From Acinetobacter sp. CS-2 (GTDB lineage Bacteria > Pseudomonadota > Gammaproteobacteria > Pseudomonadales > Moraxellaceae), in NCBI RefSeq assembly GCF_016599715.1, contig NZ_CP067019.1, positions 2,294,001 through 2,358,000 on the forward strand: a DNA stretch of 64,000 bases, read 5' to 3'. Within the stretch, counting starts at the first letter, position 1, and each line of letters starts with the position of its first letter. Positions 1 to 9,354 of the stretch are shown here, piece by piece. The notes below the pieces were generated by a model, which saw only the letters and a program-made list of their open reading frames with translations, ran no database searches and was not told the origin of the DNA. The translations under genes and the position numbers were made by a program.

Positions 1-1
1 A

Positions 2-274
2 ATTGCTTCAGTCGCTTTGCAACATGGATTGAATACAAATCTTGTATCCAAATGGATTCGCTTAATTGATGCTAAGCCAGGGAGTGATCGCTCACCACTA
101 CCGAATAAACCTGCATTTATTGCCTTATCTTGCTCTGCACCATTAGATCCTACTCCTACTGACATGTTAAAAGTTCAAATTACTTTACCCCACTCAAAAG
201 CAGAAATTGGCTTGAAATGGCAAGTATCAGAAATACCTGCCTTGGCAGAATTACTCAAGGTGCTGGCAACATGA
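2..274 (+). CDS. tnpA: IS66-family TnpA accessory protein, 5'-truncated by the window edge
   Basis: The frame is already open at base 2 (residues IASVALQHGLNTNLVSKWIR), so the true start lies left of the window. The visible part matches the helix-turn-helix TnpA protein of IS66 elements, which has a 'GLNTNLVSKW' recognition-helix segment followed by a variable linker and a short C-terminal region. IS66 TnpA is needed together with TnpB and TnpC for transposition and probably binds DNA. Its stop codon overlaps the tnpB start (ATGA at 271-274), a sign of translational coupling. Confidence 0.85.
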   Translation: MASVALQHGLNTNLVSKWIRLIDAKPGSDRSPLPNKPAFIALSCSAPLDPTPTDMLKVQITLPHSKAEIGLKWQVSEIPALAELLKVLAT

Positions 275-606
275 TCCGTATCGATGAAATCTGGTTGTCT
301 ACTCAGCCCATGGATATGCGTGCAGGAATGGATACGGCCATGGCGCAGATTATGAAAGCCTTTGGCTCAATCAAACCGCATTGCGCCTACCTGTTCTGTA
401 ATAAACGTGGCCATCGTATGAAAGTGCTGGTACATGATGGACTGGGCATCTGGCTGTGTGCCAGGCGGCTGGAACAGGGAAAATTCCACTGGGCTAAAGT
501 TCACCAGGGTGAAAACGTAGCTCTCAACCCGGAACAGTTACAGGCATTAATCCAGGGTTTGCCTTGGCAGCGCATTGGACGACAGCAGGTGGTCACGATG
601 CTCTAA
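271..606 (+). CDS. tnpB: IS66-family TnpB accessory protein (Orf2)
   Basis: This is a 111-aa protein beginning MIRIDEIWLSTQPMDMRAGM, the characteristic start of IS66 TnpB ('Orf2 family'). It also carries the conserved 'LFCNKRGHRMKVLVHDG' and 'LEQGKFHW' segments. The longer reading frame from 217 lies inside tnpA; the ATG at 271 overlapping the tnpA stop is the expected IS66 start. TnpB is required for IS66 transposition, but its biochemical role is not settled. Confidence 0.93.
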   Translation: MIRIDEIWLSTQPMDMRAGMDTAMAQIMKAFGSIKPHCAYLFCNKRGHRMKVLVHDGLGIWLCARRLEQGKFHWAKVHQGENVALNPEQLQALIQGLPWQRIGRQQVVTML

Positions 607-680
607 ACCAAGCTCGGCTATTCTGCCATCCTCCAAACGTTCTATTTCCTCTGCGTCATGACCTCAGGCATACTGCGGTC

Positions 681-2285
681 ATGAATACGCTGCCTGACTT
701 AAGCCAACTGACCCATGAACAACTGCTGGAATTCACCAGACAGTTGGCGATGCAGCATCAGTCTCTGGCACAATCAAATCAAGAATTAGAAAAATCAAAC
801 CAGCAATTGGATGCCAAAGTTCAGCATCTTTCTATTCTCAATCAAAAATACGAGCATGAACTGGCGCTGTTTAAAAAGCATAAATTCGGCAGTAAAAACG
901 AACATCTCACCGCAAAACAAATCCATCTATGGGACGAAGCGGTCGAAGAAGATATCGCAGCCGTTGATCTGGAATTAGAACGATTAAATGCAGATAAAAC
1001 CCATGCAGCGACACAGAAAGCCACAGTCAACAAACCTAAACGTCGACTGCTGCCAGATCATCTACACACCATCCGTATTGAGCATGAACCTGCATCAACC
1101 CAATGCAGTTGTGGCTGCCAGTTACGTCGTATCGGCGAAGATATCAGTGAAAAACTGCATTTCAGACCGGCACAGTTCTACAAGGAACAGCATGTCCGTG
1201 GCAAATGGGTCTGTGATCAGTGTGACACCCTGACTCAGCAAGCGATGCCTGCCTATGTGATTGATAAAGGCATTGCTTCACCTGAACTGCTCAGCCATGT
1301 GCTGGTATCGAAGTATGCCGATCATTTACCGCTGTACCGTCAGCGCCTGATCTATCAGCGGGCTGGCATTGATCTGTCCAGATCCACTTTATCTGACTGG
1401 ATTGGTCGCTGCGGTGTGGAACTGGAACCTCTGGCTAATGCCTTAAAACAGGTGGTGTTGCAACAGCGGGTGATCCATGCCGATGAAACGCCGGTCACCA
1501 TCATGCGGATGGGTGATGATGAGAAAAAACCGAAGAAAGGTTATGTCTGGGCCTATGCCACCACACAGTACAATCCAGTTCAAGCGGTGATCTATGACTT
1601 TCAGGATAGTCGTTCAGGTCAGCATGCTGAAGAGTTCCTGAAAGGCTGGCAGGGTCATCTGGTCTGTGATGATTACAGTGGTTATAAAGCACGCTTTAAA
1701 TCAGGCCAGGTCATTGAGGTGGGCTGCATGGCCCATGCACGTCGTAAATTCCATGAACTGCATGTGACCGGGAAAAGTCAGGTCGCTGAACAGGCATTAG
1801 TGCTGATTCAGAAACTGTATGCCATAGAAGCAGAACTCAGGAAAAAGACGGATGGTACAGCGGAAGACCGCCGCGAATACCGACAACAGCATAGCCAACC
1901 GGTGATGCAACAACTATATGAATGGCTCAACCAACATCATCTGACGGTGCCATCGAGTTCTCCCACCGCCAAGGCCATCAATTACACTCTGAAGCGTTGG
2001 CCAGCTTTAAGCCGCTATTTGGATGATGGCAATCTACCGATTTGCAATAACTGGATTGAAAATCAGATGCGCCCCTGGGCGTTGGGACGTAAGAACTGGC
2101 TGTTTGCTGGCTCGCTGCGCAGCGGCCAACGAGCTGCCAATATCATGACTTTAATCCAGTCAGCAAAGCTGAATGGACTGGATCCGTATGCCTATTTAAG
2201 TGATGTGCTGAAAAGGCTGCCGACGCATAAAGTGACCCAAATAGAAGAATTACTGCCACACCGCTGGAAATCCGACCAAAATTAA
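681..2285 (+). CDS. tnpC: IS66-family DDE transposase TnpC
   Basis: This is a 534-aa transposase starting MNTLPDLSQLTHEQLLEF. The N-terminal 100 residues form a coiled-coil leader (LAQSNQELEKSNQQL). A zinc-binding domain follows, with CSCGCQLRRIGE and CDQC at about residues 140-190. The DDE catalytic core then follows: Asp in 'VIHADETPV', Asp in 'HLVCDDYSGYK' and Glu in 'NNWIENQMRPWALGRKNW'. The reading frame extends upstream to 564, but that part overlaps tnpB and has no family similarity, so 681 was chosen. The frame is intact, giving no reason to call the element dead. Confidence 0.95.
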   Translation: MNTLPDLSQLTHEQLLEFTRQLAMQHQSLAQSNQELEKSNQQLDAKVQHLSILNQKYEHELALFKKHKFGSKNEHLTAKQIHLWDEAVEEDIAAVDLELERLNADKTHAATQKATVNKPKRRLLPDHLHTIRIEHEPASTQCSCGCQLRRIGEDISEKLHFRPAQFYKEQHVRGKWVCDQCDTLTQQAMPAYVIDKGIASPELLSHVLVSKYADHLPLYRQRLIYQRAGIDLSRSTLSDWIGRCGVELEPLANALKQVVLQQRVIHADETPVTIMRMGDDEKKPKKGYVWAYATTQYNPVQAVIYDFQDSRSGQHAEEFLKGWQGHLVCDDYSGYKARFKSGQVIEVGCMAHARRKFHELHVTGKSQVAEQALVLIQKLYAIEAELRKKTDGTAEDRREYRQQHSQPVMQQLYEWLNQHHLTVPSSSPTAKAINYTLKRWPALSRYLDDGNLPICNNWIENQMRPWALGRKNWLFAGSLRSGQRAANIMTLIQSAKLNGLDPYAYLSDVLKRLPTHKVTQIEELLPHRWKSDQN

Positions 2286-2291
2286 AAAATA

Positions 2292-2316
2292 GGCATGGGG
2301 TTCAGTGGACGCTTAC
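2292..2316. repeat. Right terminal inverted repeat of the IS66 element
   Basis: This is the 25-base sequence between the tnpC stop and the non-IS DNA. Its reverse complement starts GTAAGCGTCC, the typical IS66 end. The element boundary is placed at 2316 on this basis; the left repeat is not in the window. Confidence 0.75.
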
Positions 2317-2710
2317 CTTGATAATAGGTATTTTATGTTTCATTTAAAGATGAAAGGTAAAAAAATAGCTTATCCACCTAGATAAGCCATGTAAGGTAAA
2401 ATATTTCCATTACTCTGATTGTAATAGAAATATTATAGCCCTTGGAGTTGAAACAGTATTGTTGAGTCAACCCAAACAAAAAGCACTGTTATGCTATAAG
2501 CTAAATATCACTTCTAATATCCCTATAATTGGGTATTTTTCATCATTTATAAGAATGCCTGTACTTTGCACAAGAAAATAACTCAACCACAAATAAGTCA
2601 AAATAAAATAATTTATATCTAAATATTCTTTACTGTACAGCGACTTAAATTTACTTTTATTTTATAAATTCACCAGTTTCAGGAATAGCTGTTTGTTTAT
2701 TTTTATTACT

Positions 2711-2820
2711 AAATAACCAAATAACCAAATAACCAAATAACCAAATAACCAAATAACCAAATAACCAAATAACCAAATAACCAAATAACCAAATAACCAA
2801 ATAACCAAATAACCAAATAA
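2711..2820. repeat. Octanucleotide tandem repeat, AAATAACC x 13 plus a partial copy
   Basis: The unit AAATAACC is repeated head to tail without a mismatch for 13 full copies from 2711 to 2814, followed by a 6-base partial unit. Such simple-sequence repeats expand and contract by slipped-strand mispairing. Eight is not a multiple of three, so a repeat inside a gene would shift frame, but here it lies in non-coding DNA. No recognisable promoter or gene start sits next to it. Confidence 0.95.
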
Positions 2821-3017
2821 AATATACCACCACTGTGAGTACCAGCTTGTAAGTGAACTGCTATTACCCATTCCTATCATGATGATAGAAGATCAACCCT
2901 TTTTTAATCATCCATTAGAAAAGCAATATTAAAAATATCTACAGAAAAATTGCCAGCATAGAACCTTCATTTTTTAAGTTGAGGATGATTTATTGGGAAT
3001 AATTTATGAATAAATCA

Positions 3018-3053
3018 ATCAAATCAAGGAATCCAAAGACTCCTTGATTTGAT
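3018..3053 (-). terminator. Hairpin downstream of ppk, possible terminator
   Basis: This is a near-perfect inverted repeat, atcaaatcaagga...tccttgatttgat, with a stem of about 15 bp and a short loop. It lies 20 bases beyond the ppk stop on the minus strand. No clear T-run follows on either strand, so it may be a transcript-stabilising hairpin and not a standard intrinsic terminator. Confidence 0.5.
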
Positions 3054-3073
3054 ATGAGGGACACTATTGTGGA

Positions 3074-5155
3074 TTATTTAATCATCTCTAATAATATACG
3101 CTGTGCATTATGTGCTTCTTGCCCTTCAGCAACCTGTGCACGTAACCATGTACCATCACTTTGCAGTAACCACGCTTGCTGATTATCCTTTAAATAATTC
3201 AGTAAACCTTGCTGATAAATGCGTTTTTTCAATGCTGCATCTTCAATCGGGAAACAGGCTTCCACACGATTAAACAGGTTACGATCCATCCAGTCTGCAC
3301 TTGAACAGTAAATCCGGCTATCTCCTCCGTTCAAGAAGTAATAGACACGGGTATGCTCAAGGAAACGTCCAACGATGGAACGTACCCGAATATTTTCAGA
3401 CAGGTCAGGCAAACCGGGACGCAGGCAGCAGATTGAACGGATAATCAGATCAATTTGCACGCCGGTTTGCGATGCTTCATATAATTTATTGATCAGTTGC
3501 ATTTCCGTTAAGGCATTCACCTTGACAATAATTTGCGCAGGCTTACCGGCTTTGGCATTAGCAATTTCATCATCAATAAAATTAATCAGCTGAGCATGCA
3601 AGGTAAAAGGAGCATGCAATAACTTTTTCAGTTTTGCCATTTTCCCCATACCGGTTAATTCCTGGAAAATGCGGTGCACATCTTCACAAAGCTCTTTGTC
3701 TGTGGTCAGCAAGCCATAGTCGGTATAAATACGGGCATTACCGGCATGATAGTTACCGGTACCTAAATGTACATAACGCACCAGTTTATTGTTTTCACGG
3801 CGTACCACCAGAATCATTTTGGCATGGGTTTTATAACCGACAATGCCATACACGACGACTGCTCCAGCTTCTTGCAGTACATTCGCTACTTCAATATTGG
3901 ATTCTTCATCGAAACGGGCACGGAGTTCAATTACCGCCGTCACTTCCTTGCCATTACGTGCTGCTTCCGCCAAGACCTGAACAATTTCAGAATCTGGACC
4001 ACTGCGATATAGCGTTTGCTTGATGGCTAAAACTTGTGGATCACGTGCCGCTTCACGCAGTAAATTAATGACTGGGGCAAAAGATTCAAAGGGATGATGG
4101 AGTAAAATATCCTGTTTCTGCATAGCAGAAAAAATATTTTCAGACTTTCTCAGCACTTTCGGAATAATAGGCGTGTGTGAATCATAGCGTAAATGTGGAC
4201 GCTTAAAATTGGACAACAACCGCGCCAAGTTAACCGGGCCATCGACCTTATACAGTTGCTCTTCTTCCAGATCAAATTCATCCAGCAAATAATCATAGAT
4301 ATGTTTCGGGCAATTATGAGTCACTTCCAAACGTACCGCACGGCCAAAACGACGCGAATTTAACTCCCCTTTCAGGGCTTTGGCCAGGTCTTCTACATCT
4401 TCGTTTAAGGCTAAATCGGCATTTCGGGTGACACGGAACTGGTAACAGCCGGTTGCTGTCATGCCCGGGAACAGGTCTGAAACATGCTCATGAATAATCG
4501 CAGACAGCATCACATGATGCTCTTTCCCCCCAGTAAGTTCATCCGGCAAGCGCACGACACGCGGCAATGAACGCGGTGCAGGTACTACAGCCAGATCAAT
4601 CTGACGGCCAAAAGCATCTTTACCTTCTAGGGTCACAATAAAGTTGAGGCTTTTATTGACCAGACGTGGAAATGGATGTGCAGGATCAAGACTGATTGGC
4701 GTCAGTACCGGAGCCACCTGTTCCTGAAAATATTTTTTGATCCAAGCCGACTGTGCCGGAGTTAATTCGCCGCGACGCAAGAAACAGATGTCTTCTTCAC
4801 GCAGTTTAGGCAAAATTTGTTCATTTAAAATACGGTATTGGCGGTCAATTGCCTCATGCGTGGTTTTGGAAATAATATCCAGCACCTGTTTAGGAGTTAA
4901 ACCGTCTGGACTACGACTTTCATTACCCAAGTCCAGTTGCTCCATCACCCCAGCAACGCGAATTTCAAAAAATTCGTCCAGATTACGCGAGAAAATCAGC
5001 AGGAAATTCATCCGGTCAAGCAAAGGATGCAAAGGATCGACTGCTTGTTCCAATACCCGCAAATGGAAGTCGAGAATAGAAAGCTCACGATTAATGTAGC
5101 GATCATTATATGTATATTCTATTTGCGCCGGAGTCGTATTAGCAGCCGTATTCAT
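3074..5155 (-). CDS. ppk: Polyphosphate kinase 1
   Basis: This 693-aa protein reversibly transfers the ATP gamma-phosphate to a growing inorganic polyphosphate chain, and is usually associated with the inner membrane. The length and the whole domain order fit PPK1. The N-terminal domain begins '[19 protein letters not shown]', and a head domain follows. The two phospholipase D-like C domains contain the histidine that is phosphorylated ('[10 protein letters not shown]', near residue 460) and the second catalytic histidine ('EHTRVYYF', near residue 600). The conserved 'SSADWMDRN' segment is also present. The gene stands alone, with mtgA upstream separated by a terminator. A PhoB-box-like sequence precedes it, consistent with phosphate-starvation control. 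Confidence 0.98.
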   Translation of the reverse strand: MNTAANTTPAQIEYTYNDRYINRELSILDFHLRVLEQAVDPLHPLLDRMNFLLIFSRNLDEFFEIRVAGVMEQLDLGNESRSPDGLTPKQVLDIISKTTHEAIDRQYRILNEQILPKLREEDICFLRRGELTPAQSAWIKKYFQEQVAPVLTPISLDPAHPFPRLVNKSLNFIVTLEGKDAFGRQIDLAVVPAPRSLPRVVRLPDELTGGKEHHVMLSAIIHEHVSDLFPGMTATGCYQFRVTRNADLALNEDVEDLAKALKGELNSRRFGRAVRLEVTHNCPKHIYDYLLDEFDLEEEQLYKVDGPVNLARLLSNFKRPHLRYDSHTPIIPKVLRKSENIFSAMQKQDILLHHPFESFAPVINLLREAARDPQVLAIKQTLYRSGPDSEIVQVLAEAARNGKEVTAVIELRARFDEESNIEVANVLQEAGAVVVYGIVGYKTHAKMILVVRRENNKLVRYVHLGTGNYHAGNARIYTDYGLLTTDKELCEDVHRIFQELTGMGKMAKLKKLLHAPFTLHAQLINFIDDEIANAKAGKPAQIIVKVNALTEMQLINKLYEASQTGVQIDLIIRSICCLRPGLPDLSENIRVRSIVGRFLEHTRVYYFLNGGDSRIYCSSADWMDRNLFNRVEACFPIEDAALKKRIYQQGLLNYLKDNQQAWLLQSDGTWLRAQVAEGQEAHNAQRILLEMIK

Positions 5156-5200
5156 ACCCTAACCTATGATTATTCGAAAGTAGTCCGTATCTTCATAAGT

Positions 5201-5220
5201 ATGCTTCAAATTTATGACAA
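5201..5220 (-). promoter_or_regulatory. Candidate Pho box upstream of ppk
   Basis: The minus strand reads TTGTCATAAATTTGAAGCAT, about 45-65 bases before the ppk start. The first half (TTGTCATAAAT) matches 10 of 11 positions of the PhoB half-site CTGTCATAAAT. The second half is weaker. This is an inference from the Escherichia coli consensus. Confidence 0.5.
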
Positions 5221-5229
5221 TTTCATAAA

Positions 5230-5255
5230 AAAAAGCCCAAATCACTGGGCTTTTT
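5230..5255 (-). terminator. Intrinsic terminator of mtgA
   Basis: This is an AAAAAGCCCA / TGGGCTTTTT stem with a 6-base loop, followed by T residues on the minus strand. It is located 17 bases after the mtgA stop and separates mtgA from ppk. Confidence 0.85.
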
Positions 5256-5271
5256 GAAAATAAATCCTAAA

Positions 5272-5946
5272 TTAGGGAATATGGCTATAACGCATATATT
5301 TTTGAATCATGCGTTTACGATATTGTAATTTTTTATCATGTTGATGATCTTGATAATATTTAGGGTTAGGTAAAATGGCTGCTAAGAATGCCGCCTGTTC
5401 ACGACTCAGGCTTCGCGCACTTTTGCCAAAATAATGCTGGGTAGCGGCTTCTATGCCATAGATATTGTCACCAAATTCTACCGAGTTGAGATAGACTTCC
5501 AGAATACGTTCTTTGGACCACATGCGTTCCATCATCCAGGTGGCAACTGCTTCCTGTCCTTTACGCAGGAAGGAACGCTTATTGTATAAAAACAGGTTTT
5601 TGGCCAGTTGCTGGGAAATGGTTGAACCGCCTGCGACCACTTTACCCTTGTCTTTGTTACGTTCTAAGGCGAATTGCATGCCTTCCCAGTCGAAACCTTT
5701 ATGCTGCAAAAACTTTCCATCTTCCGCAGCAACCACGGCATGTTTCATATAATCACTGATTTGATCATAATCACGCCACTCATGTTTAATCGGTTTCGAA
5801 GGTTCGGACCAATAATCCAGACGCATCATCATGGTGGTATCCACCGGATGGGTGCGCCACCACAGCAAACTTGAAAAAATCCACAGTTGAACCAAAAGCA
5901 CCAGACTGACAAGTATTAACAAACTACGAACAATAAAAGCTTTCAT
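5272..5946 (-). CDS. mtgA: Monofunctional peptidoglycan glycosyltransferase
   Basis: This 224-aa inner-membrane enzyme polymerises lipid II into glycan strands without a transpeptidase domain. An N-terminal transmembrane segment (about residues 7-27) is followed by a family GT51 domain. Its five motifs are all visible: '[15 protein letters not shown]' (with the catalytic Glu), '[15 protein letters not shown]', 'RKGQEA', '[15 protein letters not shown]' and the late '[11 protein letters not shown]'. Length and order are normal for MtgA. It diverges from the rhomboid gene across an 80-base gap and has its own terminator. Confidence 0.96.
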   Translation of the reverse strand: MKAFIVRSLLILVSLVLLVQLWIFSSLLWWRTHPVDTTMMMRLDYWSEPSKPIKHEWRDYDQISDYMKHAVVAAEDGKFLQHKGFDWEGMQFALERNKDKGKVVAGGSTISQQLAKNLFLYNKRSFLRKGQEAVATWMMERMWSKERILEVYLNSVEFGDNIYGIEAATQHYFGKSARSLSREQAAFLAAILPNPKYYQDHQHDKKLQYRKRMIQKYMRYSHIP

Positions 5947-6026
5947 GTCAGTGAGTTACTCCAAAAATCTGTTTTTTTTCGTGCTAAGCTGGATGCTGAA
6001 TATAGCAAAGATTATAAAAGAATAGC

Positions 6027-6839
6027 ATGGCCGAACTTTCTCCCCCTCCCATTCGAACTAAACCCGAGGTTCATCTTTGGTGGCTAACGGCAGTTTTTAT
6101 TGCCATCAATGTCGGTTTATTTCTCTGGCAAGTCCTGAGTGGAGTCAATATTACGACTCCAAGTCTGGTCGATGCGATTCATTGGGGTGCTGATTATGCA
6201 CCTTTAACCTTTTTAGAGGAACCCACTCGCCTGTTTACAAGCATGTTTTTTCATTTTGGCCTGATCCATTTAATGCTAAACATGTGGGCACTGTATATTT
6301 TTGGCAGTGTGGCTGAACAGCTGTTAGGCCGGTTTTATTATCTGGGACTTTATATTCTTGCCGGTCTGATGGGCAGTTTACTCAGTGGTTTCATTGATAT
6401 TCAAAATACCTTTGCACTCTTGCAAAGCAATGATCCTAAGTTTCTTCCCACCGTCAGTGCCGGTGCATCGGGTGCCGTGATGGGTATTGGCAGTGCATTG
6501 ACTATTTTATCCCTACTCCCCCTATTACCGAAACAACGTTTTATTCTAGATAAAAAAAGCCTGCTGATGATTATGGGCATCAATTTGTTGATTGGCTTTA
6601 CCATCGCCGGAATTAACAATGCCGCACATATTGGCGGCATGTTGATGGGTGCGGTGCTGACAGCAATCTGGTATGTGGGACAAAGAATACATAAACCGAA
6701 TTTGGCTTTTGTAGTAGGCATGGCAGTAGGCATCATCAGCTGTTATTTGCTGTATGCTTACTGCATGCAGCAAGTGCAGATTCTGGAACCAGTCTGGCGG
6801 CAAATATTAGCCGCTATGCGGGCACAACTGCATTTTTAA
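6027..6839 (+). CDS. Rhomboid-family intramembrane serine protease
   Basis: This 270-aa protein has about seven hydrophobic segments. Rhomboid hallmarks are present: 'FHFGLIHLMLNMWALYIFG' (HxxxN in helix 2), the catalytic serine in 'GASGAVMG' (near residue 149) and the catalytic histidine in 'NNAAHIGGMLMG' (near residue 199). Rhomboids cleave single-span membrane proteins within the bilayer; the substrate here is unknown. The gene diverges from mtgA and converges with ybbP. A second, unrelated-looking rhomboid lies at 15733. Confidence 0.9.
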   Translation: MAELSPPPIRTKPEVHLWWLTAVFIAINVGLFLWQVLSGVNITTPSLVDAIHWGADYAPLTFLEEPTRLFTSMFFHFGLIHLMLNMWALYIFGSVAEQLLGRFYYLGLYILAGLMGSLLSGFIDIQNTFALLQSNDPKFLPTVSAGASGAVMGIGSALTILSLLPLLPKQRFILDKKSLLMIMGINLLIGFTIAGINNAAHIGGMLMGAVLTAIWYVGQRIHKPNLAFVVGMAVGIISCYLLYAYCMQQVQILEPVWRQILAAMRAQLHF

Positions 6840-6872
6840 TGCCCTGAATTTTGTCTACTGAAGATGAATCTG

Positions 6873-9353
6873 CTATTGATTCATCTCACGTAAACTTTGC
6901 AGTGGCGGAATATCACACAGATAACTCAAACGATAACGTCCAATCAGCGCGCACAGTAGCGTCATCAGTATGGGTAAAATCAGCCAGATTTGCCAATGGG
7001 GCTGAATCAGCAGATTCATTTTATAACTGGCAATGGCGCTGATGACTTCGGCAAACAGGCAAGATACGATTCCTGCCATGAATCCCATAAAACCAATTTC
7101 CAGGGTCATCATCTGCTTAAGTTTTTGTTTGGAACTGCCGAATGAACGTAGCAAAGCCACTTCACGTTTACGCTCATCCATCAACAGGTTTAAACAGGCT
7201 ATTAACACCAGAATACCCGAAACACTGACCAACAGTGCCAGAATGGTAACAATTTGTACAAGGACATTCACCAGACGTTTGACCTCATCCAGAATCTGGC
7301 TAACATCAATAAAAACGGTGTTAGAGAATTGCTGAATCAGCGCAACCATCTGGTTTTTATCCTGTTCCGGTACATAAAAACTGCCTAAATAGCTACCCGC
7401 ATTTTCATCCATAGTTTTGGGGGCGAAAATAAAGAAAAAATTCGGACTAAAGCTTTCCCATTCCACACTGCGCAAGTTCACTACTTTGGCCTGAATCAAT
7501 CCTTCAGGCAGGCTGAAAGTCAACCGATCGCCGATTTTGATGCCCAATTCCTCTGCAATTTTGGCTTCAACCGACACCTCACCAGGATGTTTCAAGGCTG
7601 CTGTGCCCTGCACAATGATATTGTCAGCCGGATATTCGGTGGTTTGAGTTAAATTCAGTTCACGGCGTAAAGAATTGTTGCTTTTGACCAGATCTGCTGC
7701 AAAGGGCTGATCATTCTTCGCCACCAATCGGCCACGAATATTGGGATATAAAGGCGTACTTGGCCATCCATGTTGCTTAATCTGAGCTTTAAAGGCTGGC
7801 ATATCAAACGGTGGCAGGCCATAAACAAACTGATTCGGTGTGCCTGCAGGCAATTGCTGCTGCCAACGTTCCAGCAAATCTGTCCGCAACACGGTTAACA
7901 CTGTCATCAGACTCAGGCCCAGTGCCAGAGCAGTAATTTGAAAAGCTGTTTGATACGGCACCCGCACATAGGCTGAAATTGCCCCTTTCAGGTTTTTGAT
8001 GAACTTTAAACAGCCCCAGATCAATACATAGAGCAGTGTACACAGCAGTACAATCGCCCCCATTACCCAAGCAGTGAGCAAGATATTTTCTGTCAATACG
8101 ATACTGAACAGGGCCAAGCTGGCTGTGCCCATGATTAACATCCAGAGCATGGATTGTACTGACTTTTCTTGCTGGCGAATGACCCGAATCGGCGGGGTAT
8201 TGAGCAATTGCCATAAGCTGGGCACAATGAATCCCAATAGCACCACTGCGCTGGTCAGCATGGCAATCGGTAATGGTCCCAGCAGCATCTCTCCTGCTGA
8301 AAATGCAATCTGTAAATTTGGAATCAGTTGCAGCATCAATTGCAGCAAACCGTAACCCAAAGCGACACCCACCAGACTGCCAATCAGCATGGCGACCAGC
8401 AAAACCACGGCCAGCAAGGTAAGATAGGCATTGAGAATCTGTCCTCGTGTCGCACCGATACAACGCATCAATGCAATATTGTCCTGATTTTGTTGTACAT
8501 AACGCTGGCTGGTCAGAGCAATCGCAATCCCGCACAGCAAAATGGTCAAGATATTGCTCAGTTGCAGGAAGGTATCCAGATTGGCAATCGGTTTCATTAA
8601 ACGACTATTGCTTTCGCTGGCATTTCTTAACCTGAGACTATTCTGCTCATCCTGTGTTGGTGCATCGAGTGCTGTTTTCGGCAAGGTCGCGTGCTGCTGT
8701 TGCTTAAAATCTTGTTCAAACTGCTTGGTTTGCTCGGGATCACCCGCCATTAACAAACGATACTCGGCACGGCTCCCCACCTGAATGGCATTGGTTTTGG
8801 CTACATCATTACGGGAAATAATCACCGTCGGTGAAAAACCAGAAAAACCCATTTCCTGATTGGAATCATACACAATTTTTGCCGTGACCTTAAACTGTCC
8901 ATCCGCGATATTGACCCTATCACCCAATTTAACATGCAATAAATCTATGGCACGTGGGCTCATCCAGACCTCACCGGACTGGATGGTTTGGGCCTGGGGC
9001 AGCACCTGAAACTCGCCGCGTAAGGGAAATGCCTGATCGATGGCTTTGACATTAACCATGACAAATTGATCATCGGTACGCGCCATTGAACTGAAAGCGG
9101 TGACTTGGGATAGTTGCAGTTTTAATCGTCTGGCCTGATTCTGCCACTTTTGTTCCAGTGGCTGATTGTCGCTCAGCACCAGGTCAGCTGCCAGCATTTC
9201 TGCTGCCTGTAAGGCTACGGCATTCTGAATCTGTTCATTGCTAAATTTCAGCGCAGTGGTGGCACTAATCGCCAGGGTCAAGGCAATAATCAGCAGATAA
9301 ACACCCGTACTTTTAAAGCTTTGCGTCAACAAGGGCCGAAATAATCGATTCAT
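6873..9353 (-). CDS. ybbP: ABC transporter permease, YbbP/FtsX-like
   Basis: This 826-aa integral membrane protein has two FtsX-type permease blocks (each with an N-terminal helix, a large periplasmic MacB-like region and three helices) plus two extra central helices, as in YbbP. The C-terminal block carries 'REVALLRSFGSSKQKL', a typical FtsX cytoplasmic loop. The start at 9353 (MNRLFRPLLTQSF) follows the ybbA stop by one base. A frame extending to 9374 overlaps ybbA and is less likely. It works with YbbA, probably in extracting a lipid or hydrophobic substrate from the inner membrane; the true substrate is not established. Confidence 0.92.
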   Translation of the reverse strand: MNRLFRPLLTQSFKSTGVYLLIIALTLAISATTALKFSNEQIQNAVALQAAEMLAADLVLSDNQPLEQKWQNQARRLKLQLSQVTAFSSMARTDDQFVMVNVKAIDQAFPLRGEFQVLPQAQTIQSGEVWMSPRAIDLLHVKLGDRVNIADGQFKVTAKIVYDSNQEMGFSGFSPTVIISRNDVAKTNAIQVGSRAEYRLLMAGDPEQTKQFEQDFKQQQHATLPKTALDAPTQDEQNSLRLRNASESNSRLMKPIANLDTFLQLSNILTILLCGIAIALTSQRYVQQNQDNIALMRCIGATRGQILNAYLTLLAVVLLVAMLIGSLVGVALGYGLLQLMLQLIPNLQIAFSAGEMLLGPLPIAMLTSAVVLLGFIVPSLWQLLNTPPIRVIRQQEKSVQSMLWMLIMGTASLALFSIVLTENILLTAWVMGAIVLLCTLLYVLIWGCLKFIKNLKGAISAYVRVPYQTAFQITALALGLSLMTVLTVLRTDLLERWQQQLPAGTPNQFVYGLPPFDMPAFKAQIKQHGWPSTPLYPNIRGRLVAKNDQPFAADLVKSNNSLRRELNLTQTTEYPADNIIVQGTAALKHPGEVSVEAKIAEELGIKIGDRLTFSLPEGLIQAKVVNLRSVEWESFSPNFFFIFAPKTMDENAGSYLGSFYVPEQDKNQMVALIQQFSNTVFIDVSQILDEVKRLVNVLVQIVTILALLVSVSGILVLIACLNLLMDERKREVALLRSFGSSKQKLKQMMTLEIGFMGFMAGIVSCLFAEVISAIASYKMNLLIQPHWQIWLILPILMTLLCALIGRYRLSYLCDIPPLQSLREMNQ

Positions 9354-9354
9354 T

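Larger units (their letters stand above)
1..2316 (+). mobile_element. IS66-family insertion sequence, right part (left end outside window)
   Basis: The element has the standard IS66 layout: tnpA, tnpB and tnpC in order on the plus strand, with a 4-base ATGA overlap between tnpA and tnpB. The right terminal inverted repeat is visible after tnpC, ending in ...GGACGCTTAC at 2316; read inward it starts GTAAGCG, as IS66 ends do. The left end and any 8-bp target duplication lie outside the window, so completeness cannot be judged. All three reading frames that are visible are open, so the copy may be active. Confidence 0.93.
2317..3073. other. Non-coding region between IS66 and ppk
   Basis: These roughly 760 bases are A+T-rich and hold no convincing gene on either strand. 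They contain the octamer tandem repeat at 2711-2820 and, near the ppk end, a strong hairpin (3018-3053). A 72-codon minus-strand frame across the repeat (2662-2880) is produced by the repeat itself and is not called as a gene. Confidence 0.7.

Noticed and set aside
2711..2820. Octamer array as CRISPR or iteron origin
   Set aside because: There are no spacers between units, no cas or rep gene nearby, and the unit is too short for a CRISPR repeat. It is a simple-sequence repeat.
2662..2880. 72-codon minus-strand reading frame over the octamer repeat, giving a periodic hydrophobic peptide
   Set aside because: The frame exists only because the repeat lacks stops; it has no ribosome-binding site or conserved flank.
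3634..4023. 129-codon plus-strand frame opposite ppk
   Set aside because: Antisense shadow of the ppk coding sequence, with no start signal or family similarity.
6862..6886. Hairpin AGATGAATC/GATTCATCT as terminator of the rhomboid gene or ybbP
   Set aside because: The stem is good, but neither strand has a T-run after it, and it overlaps the ybbP stop codon.
7804..8535. 243-codon minus-strand frame inside ybbP
   Set aside because: It is an out-of-frame shadow of a well-supported permease gene and has no recognisable domain.
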